A DNA stretch of 64,000 nucleotides, from assembly GCF_900129315.1 (NCBI RefSeq), contig NZ_FQUS01000025.1, positions 1 to 64,000 on the forward strand. The letters run 5' to 3'. Shown here piece by piece: positions 9,558-19,108 of the stretch. The stretch's first letter is position 1. Every line of letters starts with the position of its first letter. The stretch comes from Fodinibius roseus (GTDB lineage Bacteria > Bacteroidota > Rhodothermia > Balneolales > Balneolaceae). A program made the position numbers and the translations under genes. The notes beneath the pieces were generated by a model. The model worked only from the letters and a program-made list of their open reading frames with translations, was not told the origin of the DNA and did no database searches.

Positions 9558-10919
9558 ATGAAGAAAAATAACAACCAAAGCCGGAGTCAGTTCCTCTCAA
9601 AAATGACCTTCGGGGCGGCGGGCATGCTGTCCTCGAACCGCACGGGATCGGGATCCCGGTCCGCCGCTTTCCAACAGAGCGAGCCGTATGTAACGATGGA
9701 CGATCAGGCCCCGGACGGCGAGCCGCTGAAGGCGGGCCTGGTGGGCTGTGGGGGACGCGGGAGCGGGGCCGCCGTCAACTTCCTGGATGCGGGACCCAAT
9801 CTCGAGATTACGGCCCTGGGCGATGTGTTCCGGGACCAGCTGGACAAGTGCCGGGCAAACCTGAACAAGGCGCGGGGCGTGGAGGTGGCCGACGAGCACT
9901 GCTATGTGGGCTTTGACGCCTACCAGAAAGTGATCGACTCCGGGGTGGACCTGGTTATCTTTGCCACGCCGCCCCATTTTCGTCCCATGCATGTCAAGGC
10001 CGCCATCGAAGCGGACAAGCATGTGTTTCAGGAGAAACCGGTGGCCGTCGACCCGGTCGGGGCGCGGATGATGATGGAGACGACCCAAAAAGCCAAAGAG
10101 AAGCAGCTCTGCATGGTCACTGGTACAGCCCTGCGGTACGGGAAGGACTATATCGAAACCCGCGAGCGTGTCAAAGACGGCATGATCGGGGAAATCATAT
10201 CTGGGCAGGCGCTTCGCAACGGGGGCGCCCTGTGGTGGATCGAACGCAAGCCGGAGTGGAGCGACATGGAGTACATGCTGCGCAACTGGGGCAACTTCGC
10301 CTGGCTGTCCGGCGACCATATCGTGGAGATGCACATCCATCACCTGGACCAGATGAACTGGTACCTGGGGGAAAATCCCCGGCTGGCCTATGGCTACGGG
10401 GGACGTCAACAGCGGATCTCCGGGGATCAGTACGATTATTTCAGTATACAGTACGAATATGAAAACGGCGTGAAGGTCCACGGCTCCATCCGGCAGATCA
10501 ACGGGACGGACAGCGGAAGGGTGGAAATGATCAAAGGCACCGAAGGCTATGTCGACTGCGGCGGGGCCATTTACAGTCACGACGGCGAGACGCTGTGGGA
10601 ATATCCCTATCCCGATGAAGAGGACACCGATTCCCCGTGGGCGGTCAACGACCCGTTTGTGCAGGAGCATGTGGAACTCATCAAGGGAATTCGCACCGGT
10701 CCCTACATCAATGACTCGGAACTGCAGGTGAACTCCACACGCATGGCGATTATGGGACGCATGGCCGCCTATACCGGCAGGGAAATCACCTGGGATGAGA
10801 TCCTCAACTCCGACCTGCGGCTGGGACCCGATACCTATGAATTCGGTCCCGTTTCCGGCATCCCGGAAGAGCCGCCTGTCGTCGGGACAGCCCCGTCGCC
10901 GACAAACCGGTATTCATAG
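9558..10919 (+). CDS. Gfo/Idh/MocA oxidoreductase, copy 2
   Basis: The 453-residue protein is a tandem paralogue of the preceding gene. Long stretches are identical at the protein level (GLVGCGGRGSG, FDAYQKVIDSG, EKPVAVDPVGARMM, LRNWGNFAWLSGDHIVEM) and near-identical in DNA. The N terminus reads QSRSQFLSKM, so the second arginine of the Tat motif is Ser-Gln rather than Arg-Asp, and export by Tat may be weakened or lost. I chose ATG 9558; an upstream in-frame start at 9507 would add a non-signal extension. The substrate domain is the more diverged half, which suggests that the pair handles different sugars or acts in opposite redox steps. Confidence 0.87.
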   Translation: MKKNNNQSRSQFLSKMTFGAAGMLSSNRTGSGSRSAAFQQSEPYVTMDDQAPDGEPLKAGLVGCGGRGSGAAVNFLDAGPNLEITALGDVFRDQLDKCRANLNKARGVEVADEHCYVGFDAYQKVIDSGVDLVIFATPPHFRPMHVKAAIEADKHVFQEKPVAVDPVGARMMMETTQKAKEKQLCMVTGTALRYGKDYIETRERVKDGMIGEIISGQALRNGGALWWIERKPEWSDMEYMLRNWGNFAWLSGDHIVEMHIHHLDQMNWYLGENPRLAYGYGGRQQRISGDQYDYFSIQYEYENGVKVHGSIRQINGTDSGRVEMIKGTEGYVDCGGAIYSHDGETLWEYPYPDEEDTDSPWAVNDPFVQEHVELIKGIRTGPYINDSELQVNSTRMAIMGRMAAYTGREITWDEILNSDLRLGPDTYEFGPVSGIPEEPPVVGTAPSPTNRYS

Positions 10920-11105
10920 TTCGTAGTAGCGCAGCAGGTGCCGCTGCCGGTGAATGCTACCATTCTCCTTCTTGGGGCGACGGTTACGGCGGGGAGACAA
11001 GCCTTTTGATGAAACAGAAGAAGCGGTAGGAAGGAAAGAAGATATAAACGAAATGGAATAGTGATACAGAAATTGTACACCTAACACAGACCAGGATCAA
11101 AAGAT

Positions 11106-11879
11106 ATGATGAATAGAAGGGAGTTTGCTAAAAAAGCGTTCATGGGGTCGGCCATGGCTGCGGCAGCCCCGTTTTTACCCCTATCGAAGGCAGAGGGGAA
11201 AGAGACGGATTTTCCCGGCCTCGAAGAGATGGTGCCGCAATTTCGACCCCTGTTTAATGGCAAGAACCTGGATGGCTTCGTCGACATGAATACCTCGGAG
11301 GACACCTGGTGGGTGGAAGACGGTATTCTCAAATGCACGGGAGAGCCCATCGGCGTGATGCGAACGGAAAAACAGTATGAAAATTTCATCCTGGATATCG
11401 AGTGGAGGCACATGGAGCCGGGCGGAAATTCAGGGGTATTCGTATGGGCCGACGGCACGCCTTACCGGGACAATCCCTTCCCGACGGGCATGGAAGTGCA
11501 GATGCTGGACCCGCAGTGGGCGGAAATCAACGACGGGGACCCGGAGTATGCGCACGGACATCTTTTCCCGGTCATGGGTCTCGACACCGCCATCCCCGAC
11601 AACCCTTCCGAAATAGCAAGGGGGAGAAGCTATTCCCTCGAAAACAGGGTCAGGGGCACGGGCGAGTGGAACCGGTACATCGTCGCCTGTATCGACGGGA
11701 CGCTGAAGCTGGCCATCAACGGGAAGTTCGTGAACGGCATCCGGTCGCCCAAGCGTAAAAAAGGATATATATGCCCCGAGTCCGAAGGATTTGAAGTACA
11801 CTTCCGGAAGATGGATATCATGGAACTGCCCGGGGGCGTTCTGAAACCGGAGCAGGCAGCGCCGGTGGTGGATGGGTAG
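11106..11879 (+). CDS. DUF1080 (3-keto-disaccharide hydrolase family) protein with Tat-type leader
   Basis: The 257-residue protein starts [12 protein letters not shown] with a twin-arginine-like leader ending near [12 protein letters not shown]. The rest is one DUF1080 domain of concanavalin-like fold: [11 protein letters not shown] at about 40, [10 protein letters not shown] at about 68, GGNSGVFVW at about 106 and a late [11 protein letters not shown] strand. Proteins of this family in Bacteroides hydrolyse 3-keto-glycosides formed by a sugar 3-dehydrogenase. The two oxidoreductases upstream would be natural partners; this is an inference from family and context. ATG 11109 is an alternative start. 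Confidence 0.85.
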   Translation: MMNRREFAKKAFMGSAMAAAAPFLPLSKAEGKETDFPGLEEMVPQFRPLFNGKNLDGFVDMNTSEDTWWVEDGILKCTGEPIGVMRTEKQYENFILDIEWRHMEPGGNSGVFVWADGTPYRDNPFPTGMEVQMLDPQWAEINDGDPEYAHGHLFPVMGLDTAIPDNPSEIARGRSYSLENRVRGTGEWNRYIVACIDGTLKLAINGKFVNGIRSPKRKKGYICPESEGFEVHFRKMDIMELPGGVLKPEQAAPVVDG

Positions 11880-12058
11880 ACGGTGAAAGGTAGAAAGGTA
11901 GAAAGTATATTAGTAGGTGGAAAGCAGAAGGCAAAAAGCAGTAAGCAGAAAATAGTACCTGCTGGGGCGGGGCCGGGGGTGATATTGAGACGGCTCCGAT
12001 AACCGGTAATTCAGCAAAAAAACAAATAATGAATAACAAGTAACGAATAACGGTACGT
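11880..12058 (+). repeat. Purine-rich intergenic gap with short direct repeats
   Basis: The gap after the first DUF1080 gene contains GGTAGAAA repeated near 11888-11905 and AGCAGAA/AGCAGTAAGCAGAAA near 11922-11950. These are short, imperfect direct repeats without hairpin character. No promoter can be assigned. Confidence 0.4.
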
Positions 12059-12760
12059 ATGAAATATCTCTATTTGGTGTGTTTTTTGGGTTTTATGGTA
12101 AGCTGCAGTCAGGGTCAGGGCGATGCGCCGCGGCAGGAATCGTCGGCAGCCGACTACGAAGAGCAGGGGTTTACGGCGCTCTACGGGGATGATCTCTCCC
12201 AGTGGAAGGGACAGATTTCGGAAGATCCGCGAAAGCTTCCGGCCATCCTGGACACCCTGGAAGGGGAGCGCCGGGAGCTGCAGGAGAAAGTTGACCAGGA
12301 GACCTTTGAACACTGGTACATCCAGGACGGCATGATTCTCTACGACGGCACGCGGGGCATCGGGAACATCGAAACCCGCAGGGAATACGGAAACTTCGAG
12401 CTGGTCCTCGACTGGAAAATCGGTCCCAAGGGCGACAGCGGCATTTACCTGCGCAACCTGCCCCAGGTACAGATATGGGACCCCCACCACCAGGGCGTCG
12501 GTTCAGGGGGACTCTATAACAATGATCCCCGCAACGAGCCTTCGAAGACGATGGACAGGCCCGCCGGGGAATGGAATACCATGCGCATGAAGATGGTCGG
12601 CGATACGGTCTGGGTTACCCTCAACGACGAGCTGATTGTGGACGGCGTCCGGATGGACAACATATGGGGAGACTCCATTCCCGAGGAAGGCCCGATTGTG
12701 CTCCAGAGTCACAACACCCCCCTCTGGTTTCGCAATGTCTATATTAAGGAATTGGACTAA
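12059..12760 (+). CDS. DUF1080-domain lipoprotein
   Basis: The 233-residue protein has a short signal peptide with a lipobox ending at Cys16 (GFMVSCSQ), so it should be membrane-anchored, in contrast to the Tat-type DUF1080 protein just upstream. The domain shows FTALYGDDLSQWKG (about 40), YIQDGMILYDG, FELVLDWKIGPKGDSGIYLR (about 115-134) and the late LWFRNVYIKEL strand typical of the family. The insertion at about 60-80 is rich in Glu and Arg. It is likely a second keto-glycoside hydrolase or a carbohydrate-binding relative. The gap to the next gene (12761-12956) is AT-rich and probably holds a promoter. Confidence 0.85.
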   Translation: MKYLYLVCFLGFMVSCSQGQGDAPRQESSAADYEEQGFTALYGDDLSQWKGQISEDPRKLPAILDTLEGERRELQEKVDQETFEHWYIQDGMILYDGTRGIGNIETRREYGNFELVLDWKIGPKGDSGIYLRNLPQVQIWDPHHQGVGSGGLYNNDPRNEPSKTMDRPAGEWNTMRMKMVGDTVWVTLNDELIVDGVRMDNIWGDSIPEEGPIVLQSHNTPLWFRNVYIKELD

Positions 12761-12956
12761 AAGAGGTTCTGTAATGGTCTTTTTGTCCACTTTCTTCGTT
12801 ATCGGGATTTTCAAGTCCGTCAATAAGTTGCGGTTTTAAAATCCCTCTGGCCCTGACCCTGAACAAGGGTATTTATTTTGCAAAATTTTCTAAAAGAGGG
12901 GAAAGGGGCGTTTTTTAATAATCAAATTAGTGCTAAATTAAATACGGTCAGTTATT

Positions 12957-13919
12957 ATGGACAGGAAAATAACAATGGATAGCAGTATGAATATGAAAGC
13001 AAACCACTTCTTATCACTGTTTTTTGCAGGTATCCTGGGTATTGGTCTCTTCTGCGGATTGACCGCAGGCGAGGCCGCGGCCCAGTCGTCCGACGACCCG
13101 CTGCGGATTATCGCTTTTGGCGCTCACCCGGATGATTGTGAGGCCGCGGCGGGCGGCGTGGGAGCCCTTTTTGCCGAAGAGGGACACGCTTTCAAGTGCG
13201 TGTCCATGACCAACGGCGACATCGGTCACTTTGGGATGTCCGGGGGCGAGCTGGCACTCCGCCGCATGGAAGAGGTGGAAGAGGCGGCCGACGTGCTCGG
13301 GATCGCCGAGACGGAAGTCCTGGATATTCATGACGGGGAGCTGATGCCCACCCTCGAAAACCGGAAAACCGTGGCCCGCAAGATTCGCGAGTGGCAGGCC
13401 GACATTGTGATGGTCCACCGCCGCTACGACTATCATGCTGATCACCGCTACGCCGGGGTGCTGGTCGACGACGCCATGGTGCTGGTGATGGCCAAATTCT
13501 TTACCCCCGACACCGAACCGCTCAGCAGTCCCCCGGTACAGCTCTACTACAGCGACGGCTTTGAAAGACCGTATCCCTTCGACCCGGCCCTCGTGGTGAG
13601 CATTGACGGGACCGCCGGGAAGAAGTACGAGGCCCTGGCACAGATGCCCTCCCAGTTCTCGGACAAGCAGTCGTGGACGTGGGGCACGCGCGACCCTGAG
13701 AATGTGCCCGAAGATGAGGAAACCCGGATGAAGATGCGTATCAGCGATTTCAGAGAGGGAGACCGAAATATTGCCGATACGTACAGGGATCAGCTGATTG
13801 AGCTCTACGGCCAGCAAAGGGGATCGGAGATTGAATATGCCGAGGCCTTTCAGCTGGGCCAGTACGGGCGACAGGTTTCCGTGGAGGAGCTGAAAGCGAT
13901 GTTCCCTACGTTCGACTGA
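12957..13919 (+). CDS. Secreted PIG-L/LmbE-family deacetylase
   Basis: The protein (320 residues from the first ATG) has a Sec signal ending at AGEAAAQSS. In-frame ATGs at 12975, 12987 and 12993 would give shorter, more usual signal peptides, and 12993 (MKANHFLSLFF) is attractive. The zinc site is seen as AHPDD (about 57-61) followed by C-E, and as the YHADHRYAG segment (about 160). PIG-L enzymes remove N-acetyl groups from GlcNAc-type sugars. Export here suggests action on imported amino-sugar glycans in the periplasm, in agreement with the GH109-like gene downstream. A mobile element and then a terminator follow. Confidence 0.85.
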   Translation: MDRKITMDSSMNMKANHFLSLFFAGILGIGLFCGLTAGEAAAQSSDDPLRIIAFGAHPDDCEAAAGGVGALFAEEGHAFKCVSMTNGDIGHFGMSGGELALRRMEEVEEAADVLGIAETEVLDIHDGELMPTLENRKTVARKIREWQADIVMVHRRYDYHADHRYAGVLVDDAMVLVMAKFFTPDTEPLSSPPVQLYYSDGFERPYPFDPALVVSIDGTAGKKYEALAQMPSQFSDKQSWTWGTRDPENVPEDEETRMKMRISDFREGDRNIADTYRDQLIELYGQQRGSEIEYAEAFQLGQYGRQVSVEELKAMFPTFD

Positions 13920-13937
13920 GCTGCTTTATTATGTATA

Positions 13938-14078
13938 GAAGCCTTTGCAAAAACGTTTTTTTGGACCAAAGTCGGCGTTATCGGTCGGTTTAAATGCTCA
14001 CGCATGGGCTGTATGCTGCGAGGGCAACCTCCCCGGGGCCTTGAGCTTGAACAAAATTCCTGGTTTTTCTAAGGCCTC
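13938..14078 (+). mobile_element. MITE-like element with terminal inverted repeats and target duplication
   Basis: The left end reads GAAGCCTTTGCAAAAACG and the complement of the right end reads GAGGCCTTAGAAAAACC, an imperfect inverted repeat of about 17 bp. GTATA lies directly outside both ends (13933-13937 and 14079-14083); counted further inward it extends to GTATAGAA. The interior carries no convincing gene. Size, ends and duplicated target fit a non-autonomous insertion mobilised by an unlinked transposase. Confidence 0.55.
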
Positions 14079-14087
14079 GTATAGAAA

Positions 14088-14123
14088 AAAATAAGGGAAC
14101 GGGTATGTTCGTTCCCTTATTTT
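14088..14123 (+). terminator. Intrinsic terminator downstream of the PIG-L gene
   Basis: A perfect 13-bp inverted repeat is seen, AAAATAAGGGAAC (14088-14100) and GTTCCCTTATTTT (14111-14123), with a 10-nt loop. It probably served the PIG-L gene before the MITE-like element was inserted between the stop codon and the hairpin. Confidence 0.8.
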
Positions 14124-14226
14124 AATCATCCTTGTATCCGAATTTTCAGGTACATCCACATCAGCTGCCCCGGTACAGGCACGCGCGGTGGATGCTTCAA
14201 GAAATAAAGAGCAGAAAAACAATCAC

Positions 14227-17200
14227 ATGATGGAACATCCTCCCGCTTCAGGTACAAATGCTACCCCGGAACACTCTCTTGTGTCCCCTCCTGTCATAAA
14301 AATCCCCGCGATACCCCTCCTTCAGCCGCTGATGTGTGCGGCCGCGGCTCTGACCCTGACAGCGCTTTTGTGGTTTCCACAGCCCCTCAGCGCCCAGGAG
14401 GTCCAGGTCAGTGAAGCCCCGCAGGTGATCACCACCTACCCGTTCGGGGACCCCAACCCCGTGCCGGTGCTGGCCGGGGGCGACGACCATATCTATCCCT
14501 ATTTTACGTTTGACCGGTACCACCACAGCAGCACCGAAGAGGAATGGAAGGTCGTGACCCTGGAGAATGAACATATCAAGGTGTCCATGCTCCCCGAAGT
14601 CGGCGGCAAAATCCGGGGAGCCGTGGAGAAGTCCACGGGACAGGAGTTTATCTACCTGAACGAGGTCCTCAAGTTTCGCAATATCGCGCTGCGGGGACCC
14701 TGGACCTCGGGCGGTATCGAATTCAATTTTGGGATCACCGGTCACACCCCCGCCACCTCCACGCCGGTCGATTACCGGGTTCGCGAGCACGAGGACGGCA
14801 GCGCAAGCTATATTGCAGGGGGACTCGATCTGCCGTCGCGTACGCAGTGGCGGGTGACGGTTACCGTGCATCCCGACCAGGCCTTCTTTGAAACGGAAAG
14901 CTTCTGGTACAATCCCACCGCGCTCGATCAATCCTATTACGTCTGGATGAACGCGGCGGTGGAAGCCTCCGACGACCTGCAGTTTTTCTTTCCGGGCACC
15001 CATTATGTGGGGCACTCCGGCGACGCCCATCCCTGGCCGGTGGATGAGGAGGGACGCGATCTTTCCTACTACCGGAACAACGATTTCGGCTCCAGCAAAT
15101 CATATCACATACTGGGCAAGCGGACCGACTTTTACGGCGGGTACTGGAACGATGACGACTTCGGCTTCGGCAACTGGTCGCTCTACAGCGACATGCCGGG
15201 CAAGAAACTGTGGATATGGTCGCTGTCCCGTTCGGGCGGCATCTGGGAGGACCTGCTGACCGACACCGACGGGCAGTATGTGGAGGTGCAGTCCGGCCGC
15301 CTGTTTTCCCAGGCGCAGGGACGCAGTGTGGAAACGCCCTTCGACTATGCGGGCTTCCCGCCGGGGAGGGCCGACCGCTGGGAGGAGCTCTGGTTTCCGG
15401 TCCGGGAGACCGGCGGACTTTCGGCCGCCTCGCCTCACGGGGTCCTGCATGTGGAGCCCGACCAGGCCGGCGGAAAACTGGGAATAAGCCTGATGGCCCT
15501 TCAGCCGGTGGATGATGAGCTGAAGGTAACGATCGGGGGGGAACAGATCAGCAGCCAGGCCGTTTCGCTGGCACCGATGGAGGTCCACCGCGACACCCTC
15601 GATATTGATCCCGCCGGCAGCGGGAGCGGCGGGAAGGAGTTCGGGGATATGGACCTGTCCATCGAACTGGGAGAGGGGAAGCTGACCTACACCCATTCCC
15701 CATCCTCCGGGACCGACGGCTTTGATCGTCCCCTCGAAACCCGGCGGGAAACCGAAAAGCTGACGGTTTCCCGGCTCTACCAGCGGGCCAAAAACCAGGC
15801 GGACAACAGGAACTATGCCGAAGCCATGGAAACCTTTTCGGAGGTGATCAAACAGGATCCCGCCCACATCGACGCCCATGCGGGACTGGCGGAGCTTTTC
15901 TACCGGCGGGGCGAATATTCCACAGCCCTCGAACACTCCCGCAGTGCGCTTTCCTACGACACCTATCACCCGCGGTCCAACTTTATTCACGGGACCATCA
16001 AAAAGCGGGCCGGACAGTTGGAAGCGGCGCTGGAAGCACTGGGCTGGTCCGCACGCTCGCCCCGGTACCGCTCGTCCGCCTACGCCGCGATGGCGGAAAT
16101 ATATCTCCGGACCGGCCGCCTGGAACGGGCTGTTGACTTTGCCGGCCGGGCACTGAATAATAACTGGAATAACATCAATGCCTATAAAGTTTTGGCGGTT
16201 TGCTACCGTGCGCAGGAGAAGGTCGAAAACGCCCGGTCGATCCTGGATCAGCTGCTGAAAGTCGATCCCCTCAACCATTTTGCCCGCTTTGAGCGGTACC
16301 TGCTGGACCCGACGGAGGACCGTCTTGAGGAATTCTCCTCCTTCATCCGCAATGAGCTGCCCCATGAAACCTATCTGGAAATAGCCGCCTTCTACGCCGG
16401 TGCGGGGCGGACCTCAGACGCCATAGCGCTGCTGGAGCAGGCCCCGGATCACCCGGTGGTGTGGTACTGGCTGGCGTACCTGAGCAAGGATCAGCAGGGG
16501 AACCAGAGCCGGGACTACCTGGAGCGGGCCGCCGCGGCTTCGCCGCACCTGGTCTTTCCCTTCCGCTCCGAAAGCATTCCGGTGCTCCGTTGGGCCAGGG
16601 AGCAGGGCGATGCCTGGCAACACGACTACTACCTCGGCCTGCTGTACTGGGGCAAGGGACGCACCGCCGAAGCCGGAGAGCTGTTCGACGGACTGGGGGA
16701 CCGGCCGGATTACGCTCCTTTTTATCTTACGCGGGCTGAGCTCCGCAAGGAGTTGAACGCGGGGGACAAAGAGGTGCTCGGCGACTATCAGACCGCCCGG
16801 CGGATGGACCCGGGCAGCTGGCGGAGCCGGGATGCGCTGGTCAGCCACTATATGGAAGCCGGCGAGCCGGAACAGGCCCTGAAGCACGCCGAAGAGGCCT
16901 ACGGGCAGTTCCCGGACCGCGACCCCATTGAGATGGGCTATGCACGGGCGCTGCTCGCCACCGGAAATTACGCCGAGGGGGCCGCCCTGCTTGACCGCAT
17001 GCGTATCCTGCCCTATGAGGGGGCCAGCGAGGGACGCGTGTTGTTCGGACGGACCAACACCTTTCTGGCGCTGCAGCAGATGGAGGCAGGGAATTACGAG
17101 GCGTCCCTCCGTTCGCTGAAGAAAGCCCAGACGTGGCCGGAGGAGCTGGGCGTGGGCAAGCCCTATAATCCCGACGTGCGCCTGCAGCGCTACCTGCAGG

Positions 17201-17544
17201 CCGCGGTGAACGAGGAAATGGGCAACAGCGACCGGGCCCGGGCGCTGATGGAGGAAGTGGCGGATTACACCCGCGAGCATCCGGACCGGCGGGGGGCGGG
17301 TCTTTACTTCGGGGCGCTCGCACTGCGGCAGACCGGGCGGGAAGCAGCGGCGCGGTCGCTGCTGGAAGAGTGGCAGAGCGAACAGCCCGGCAACAGGATG
17401 TCCGACTGGGCCGTGGCCCGCTTTGACGGAAATTCGTCCCAGGCCGAAGACATAGAAAAGGAGATCCTGTCCGGGCAGATGAACACCGGTTCGGCGTTCC
17501 CGCTGCTGATCGAAGCCGCCCGTACCCTGGAGCAGATCAGGTAA
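14227..17544 (+). CDS. DUF5107-TPR protein, exported
   Basis: The protein has 1105 residues from ATG 14227. A GTG at 14188 gives 1118, and the ATG at 14332 would place the hydrophobic signal (AAAALTLTALLW) at the very N terminus. Residues about 50-430 match the DUF5107 style (EVGGKIRGAVEKSTGQEF, LRGPWTSGGIEFNFG, FYGGYWNDDDFG), a galactose-mutarotase-like beta-sandwich fold. The C-terminal 550 residues are tetratricopeptide repeats (for example NYAEAMETFSEVIKQDPAH and YSTALEHSRSALSYD). Such proteins occur in glycan loci of the Bacteroidota and Planctomycetes, but their reaction is not known to me. It is likely periplasmic, with the TPR part acting as a protein-binding platform. Confidence 0.8.
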   Translation: MMEHPPASGTNATPEHSLVSPPVIKIPAIPLLQPLMCAAAALTLTALLWFPQPLSAQEVQVSEAPQVITTYPFGDPNPVPVLAGGDDHIYPYFTFDRYHHSSTEEEWKVVTLENEHIKVSMLPEVGGKIRGAVEKSTGQEFIYLNEVLKFRNIALRGPWTSGGIEFNFGITGHTPATSTPVDYRVREHEDGSASYIAGGLDLPSRTQWRVTVTVHPDQAFFETESFWYNPTALDQSYYVWMNAAVEASDDLQFFFPGTHYVGHSGDAHPWPVDEEGRDLSYYRNNDFGSSKSYHILGKRTDFYGGYWNDDDFGFGNWSLYSDMPGKKLWIWSLSRSGGIWEDLLTDTDGQYVEVQSGRLFSQAQGRSVETPFDYAGFPPGRADRWEELWFPVRETGGLSAASPHGVLHVEPDQAGGKLGISLMALQPVDDELKVTIGGEQISSQAVSLAPMEVHRDTLDIDPAGSGSGGKEFGDMDLSIELGEGKLTYTHSPSSGTDGFDRPLETRRETEKLTVSRLYQRAKNQADNRNYAEAMETFSEVIKQDPAHIDAHAGLAELFYRRGEYSTALEHSRSALSYDTYHPRSNFIHGTIKKRAGQLEAALEALGWSARSPRYRSSAYAAMAEIYLRTGRLERAVDFAGRALNNNWNNINAYKVLAVCYRAQEKVENARSILDQLLKVDPLNHFARFERYLLDPTEDRLEEFSSFIRNELPHETYLEIAAFYAGAGRTSDAIALLEQAPDHPVVWYWLAYLSKDQQGNQSRDYLERAAAASPHLVFPFRSESIPVLRWAREQGDAWQHDYYLGLLYWGKGRTAEAGELFDGLGDRPDYAPFYLTRAELRKELNAGDKEVLGDYQTARRMDPGSWRSRDALVSHYMEAGEPEQALKHAEEAYGQFPDRDPIEMGYARALLATGNYAEGAALLDRMRILPYEGASEGRVLFGRTNTFLALQQMEAGNYEASLRSLKKAQTWPEELGVGKPYNPDVRLQRYLQAAVNEEMGNSDRARALMEEVADYTREHPDRRGAGLYFGALALRQTGREAAARSLLEEWQSEQPGNRMSDWAVARFDGNSSQAEDIEKEILSGQMNTGSAFPLLIEAARTLEQIR

Positions 17545-17650
17545 AAAGCGCAAGAATACGTACCACGGGTGCCCATTTCCCCGGTGCCGGTCCCAACACG
17601 GCCGGGAAGGTTGAAAGTTAGCCTGAAATGTTGTAGGTATTATCTGTTTC

Positions 17651-17698
17651 GAGCGGGGACTCCCCCCGGAGGAGGGAAGGGGGACCGGGATGCGGGGA
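17651..17698 (+). repeat. GC-rich leader motif, copy 1
   Basis: GAGCGGGGAC, then a G/A-rich middle, then ACCGGGATGCGGGGA lie about 80 bp before the amidohydrolase gene. A related sequence (19109-19157) lies at nearly the same distance before the GH109-like gene. It may be a shared leader element or the result of local duplication. Confidence 0.4.
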
Positions 17699-17777
17699 TC
17701 CCGAAGACCGTAAAAAGCACGAAACACCAGGTAATCCGTACGATGCAAAAGAAAAGCCAATAAAATTTTTCGGTACT

Positions 17778-19016
17778 ATGGACAACAGCAGAAGAGAATT
17801 TCTGAAGAAAACGGGATTGGCGGGACTCACCCTGACGGGCGCCGGCTTTATCGGCTGTGCGCGGCAGTCGGACAGCGGTGATTCCGCCGCCTCCAACCAA
17901 GCCTCCAAAGACTGGCGTTCGGACCCCGAGTGGCGGGAAGTAAAATACGGCCCGTGGAGCGGTCCGGGCGTCCCCTCGGGACCGGGTCCCATGGACCACG
18001 TGCTGCTCAAGGATTACGCCCCCCGCTCCACGGTCGTCACCGAAGAAACGTTTATCCCCGAAGCCCGGCACCCGGTCATCGACGTCCACATCCACGACTA
18101 CCCCTCCCGCCAGGAATCCGGCACCCCCGAAGAGCATCTGTCCCGCTGGGTGGATACCATGGACGAGGTGGGCGTGGAGACCTCCGTGGTGCTGACCGGC
18201 GCCACCGGCGAGGAGTTCGACCGGCTGACCGAGCTGTACCTGCAGCCCTACCCCGACCGTTTTCAGCTGTACTGCGGGATCGTAACCGACGGCATCGGTG
18301 AGGACGATTACCCGGAGCGGGCGGCCGCGGAGCTGGAGCGCTGCTACGAGCAGGGGGCCCGCGGCATCGGCGAGATTACGGACAAGGGATTCGGCATCAC
18401 CCGCGACCCGGAGCTGGCCCCCGGGGAGCGGCTGCACCCCGACGACGACCGGCTGGATCCGTACTGGGAGAAAGCCGCCGAGCTGAACCTGCCGGTCAAC
18501 CTGCACATCGCCGACCACCCCTCGGCCTGGGAGCCGCCGAACGTCTTCCAGGAGCGCACGCCCATCTTCCAGCAGTTCAACCAGCACGGGAGCGAAGGGC
18601 TCTCCTACGATGAGCTGATCCCCCTGCTGCCGCGGACCCTGCAGAAGCATCCCGACACCACCTTCATCGCCTGTCACCTGGCCAATCTGGGCAACGACCT
18701 CGGGCGGCTCTCGGAGATTATGGACCGGCACGACAACCTGTATGTGGATATTTCGGCGCGGGACTACGAAGTGGGCCGCCAGCCCCGCGGGGCCGCGCGC
18801 TTTCTGGAGGACTACCGGGACCGCGTGCTGTTCGGCACCGATATGGGCATGGACAAGGGCATGTACCAGTCGTGGTGGCGGCTGCTGGAGAGCGCCGACG
18901 AGCATATGACCGGACGCGTGTGGTGGCGTTACTACGGACTTGACCTCTCCGGGGAAATTCTGGAGTCGCTGTACCGCACCAACGCCCGGCGCATCATGAA
19001 CTGGGAAGAGGTGTAA
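17778..19016 (+). CDS. Tat-exported amidohydrolase-2 family metal-dependent hydrolase
   Basis: The 412-residue protein has a twin-arginine leader (S-R-R-E-F-L) and a possible lipobox Cys (FIGC, about 33). The TIM-barrel metal site is visible: HIH in VIDVHIHDYP (about 100), His in LHIADHP (about 242), His in IACHLANLG (about 297) and Asp in LFGTDMGMD (about 356). This pattern fits PF04909-type hydrolases and decarboxylases acting on lactones, aromatic acids or sugar lactones. In this locus a lactone made by the oxidoreductases would be a sensible substrate, but this is inference. It probably starts a new sub-operon, since 233 bp separate it from the gene before. Confidence 0.82.
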   Translation: MDNSRREFLKKTGLAGLTLTGAGFIGCARQSDSGDSAASNQASKDWRSDPEWREVKYGPWSGPGVPSGPGPMDHVLLKDYAPRSTVVTEETFIPEARHPVIDVHIHDYPSRQESGTPEEHLSRWVDTMDEVGVETSVVLTGATGEEFDRLTELYLQPYPDRFQLYCGIVTDGIGEDDYPERAAAELERCYEQGARGIGEITDKGFGITRDPELAPGERLHPDDDRLDPYWEKAAELNLPVNLHIADHPSAWEPPNVFQERTPIFQQFNQHGSEGLSYDELIPLLPRTLQKHPDTTFIACHLANLGNDLGRLSEIMDRHDNLYVDISARDYEVGRQPRGAARFLEDYRDRVLFGTDMGMDKGMYQSWWRLLESADEHMTGRVWWRYYGLDLSGEILESLYRTNARRIMNWEEV

Positions 19017-19108
19017 GGGGGGGGACAGCATATGGGTATTCATGTAACGTAGTATTCATGAATTAAAGAAAGCAGCTATTTTGCGGGATACCCTCCCGGG
19101 AGCCCCCG

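Noticed and set aside
12761-12956. Second copy of the MITE-like element (shared CGTTATCGG near 12798)
   Set aside because: Only a short shared word was found, with no terminal repeats and no target duplication.
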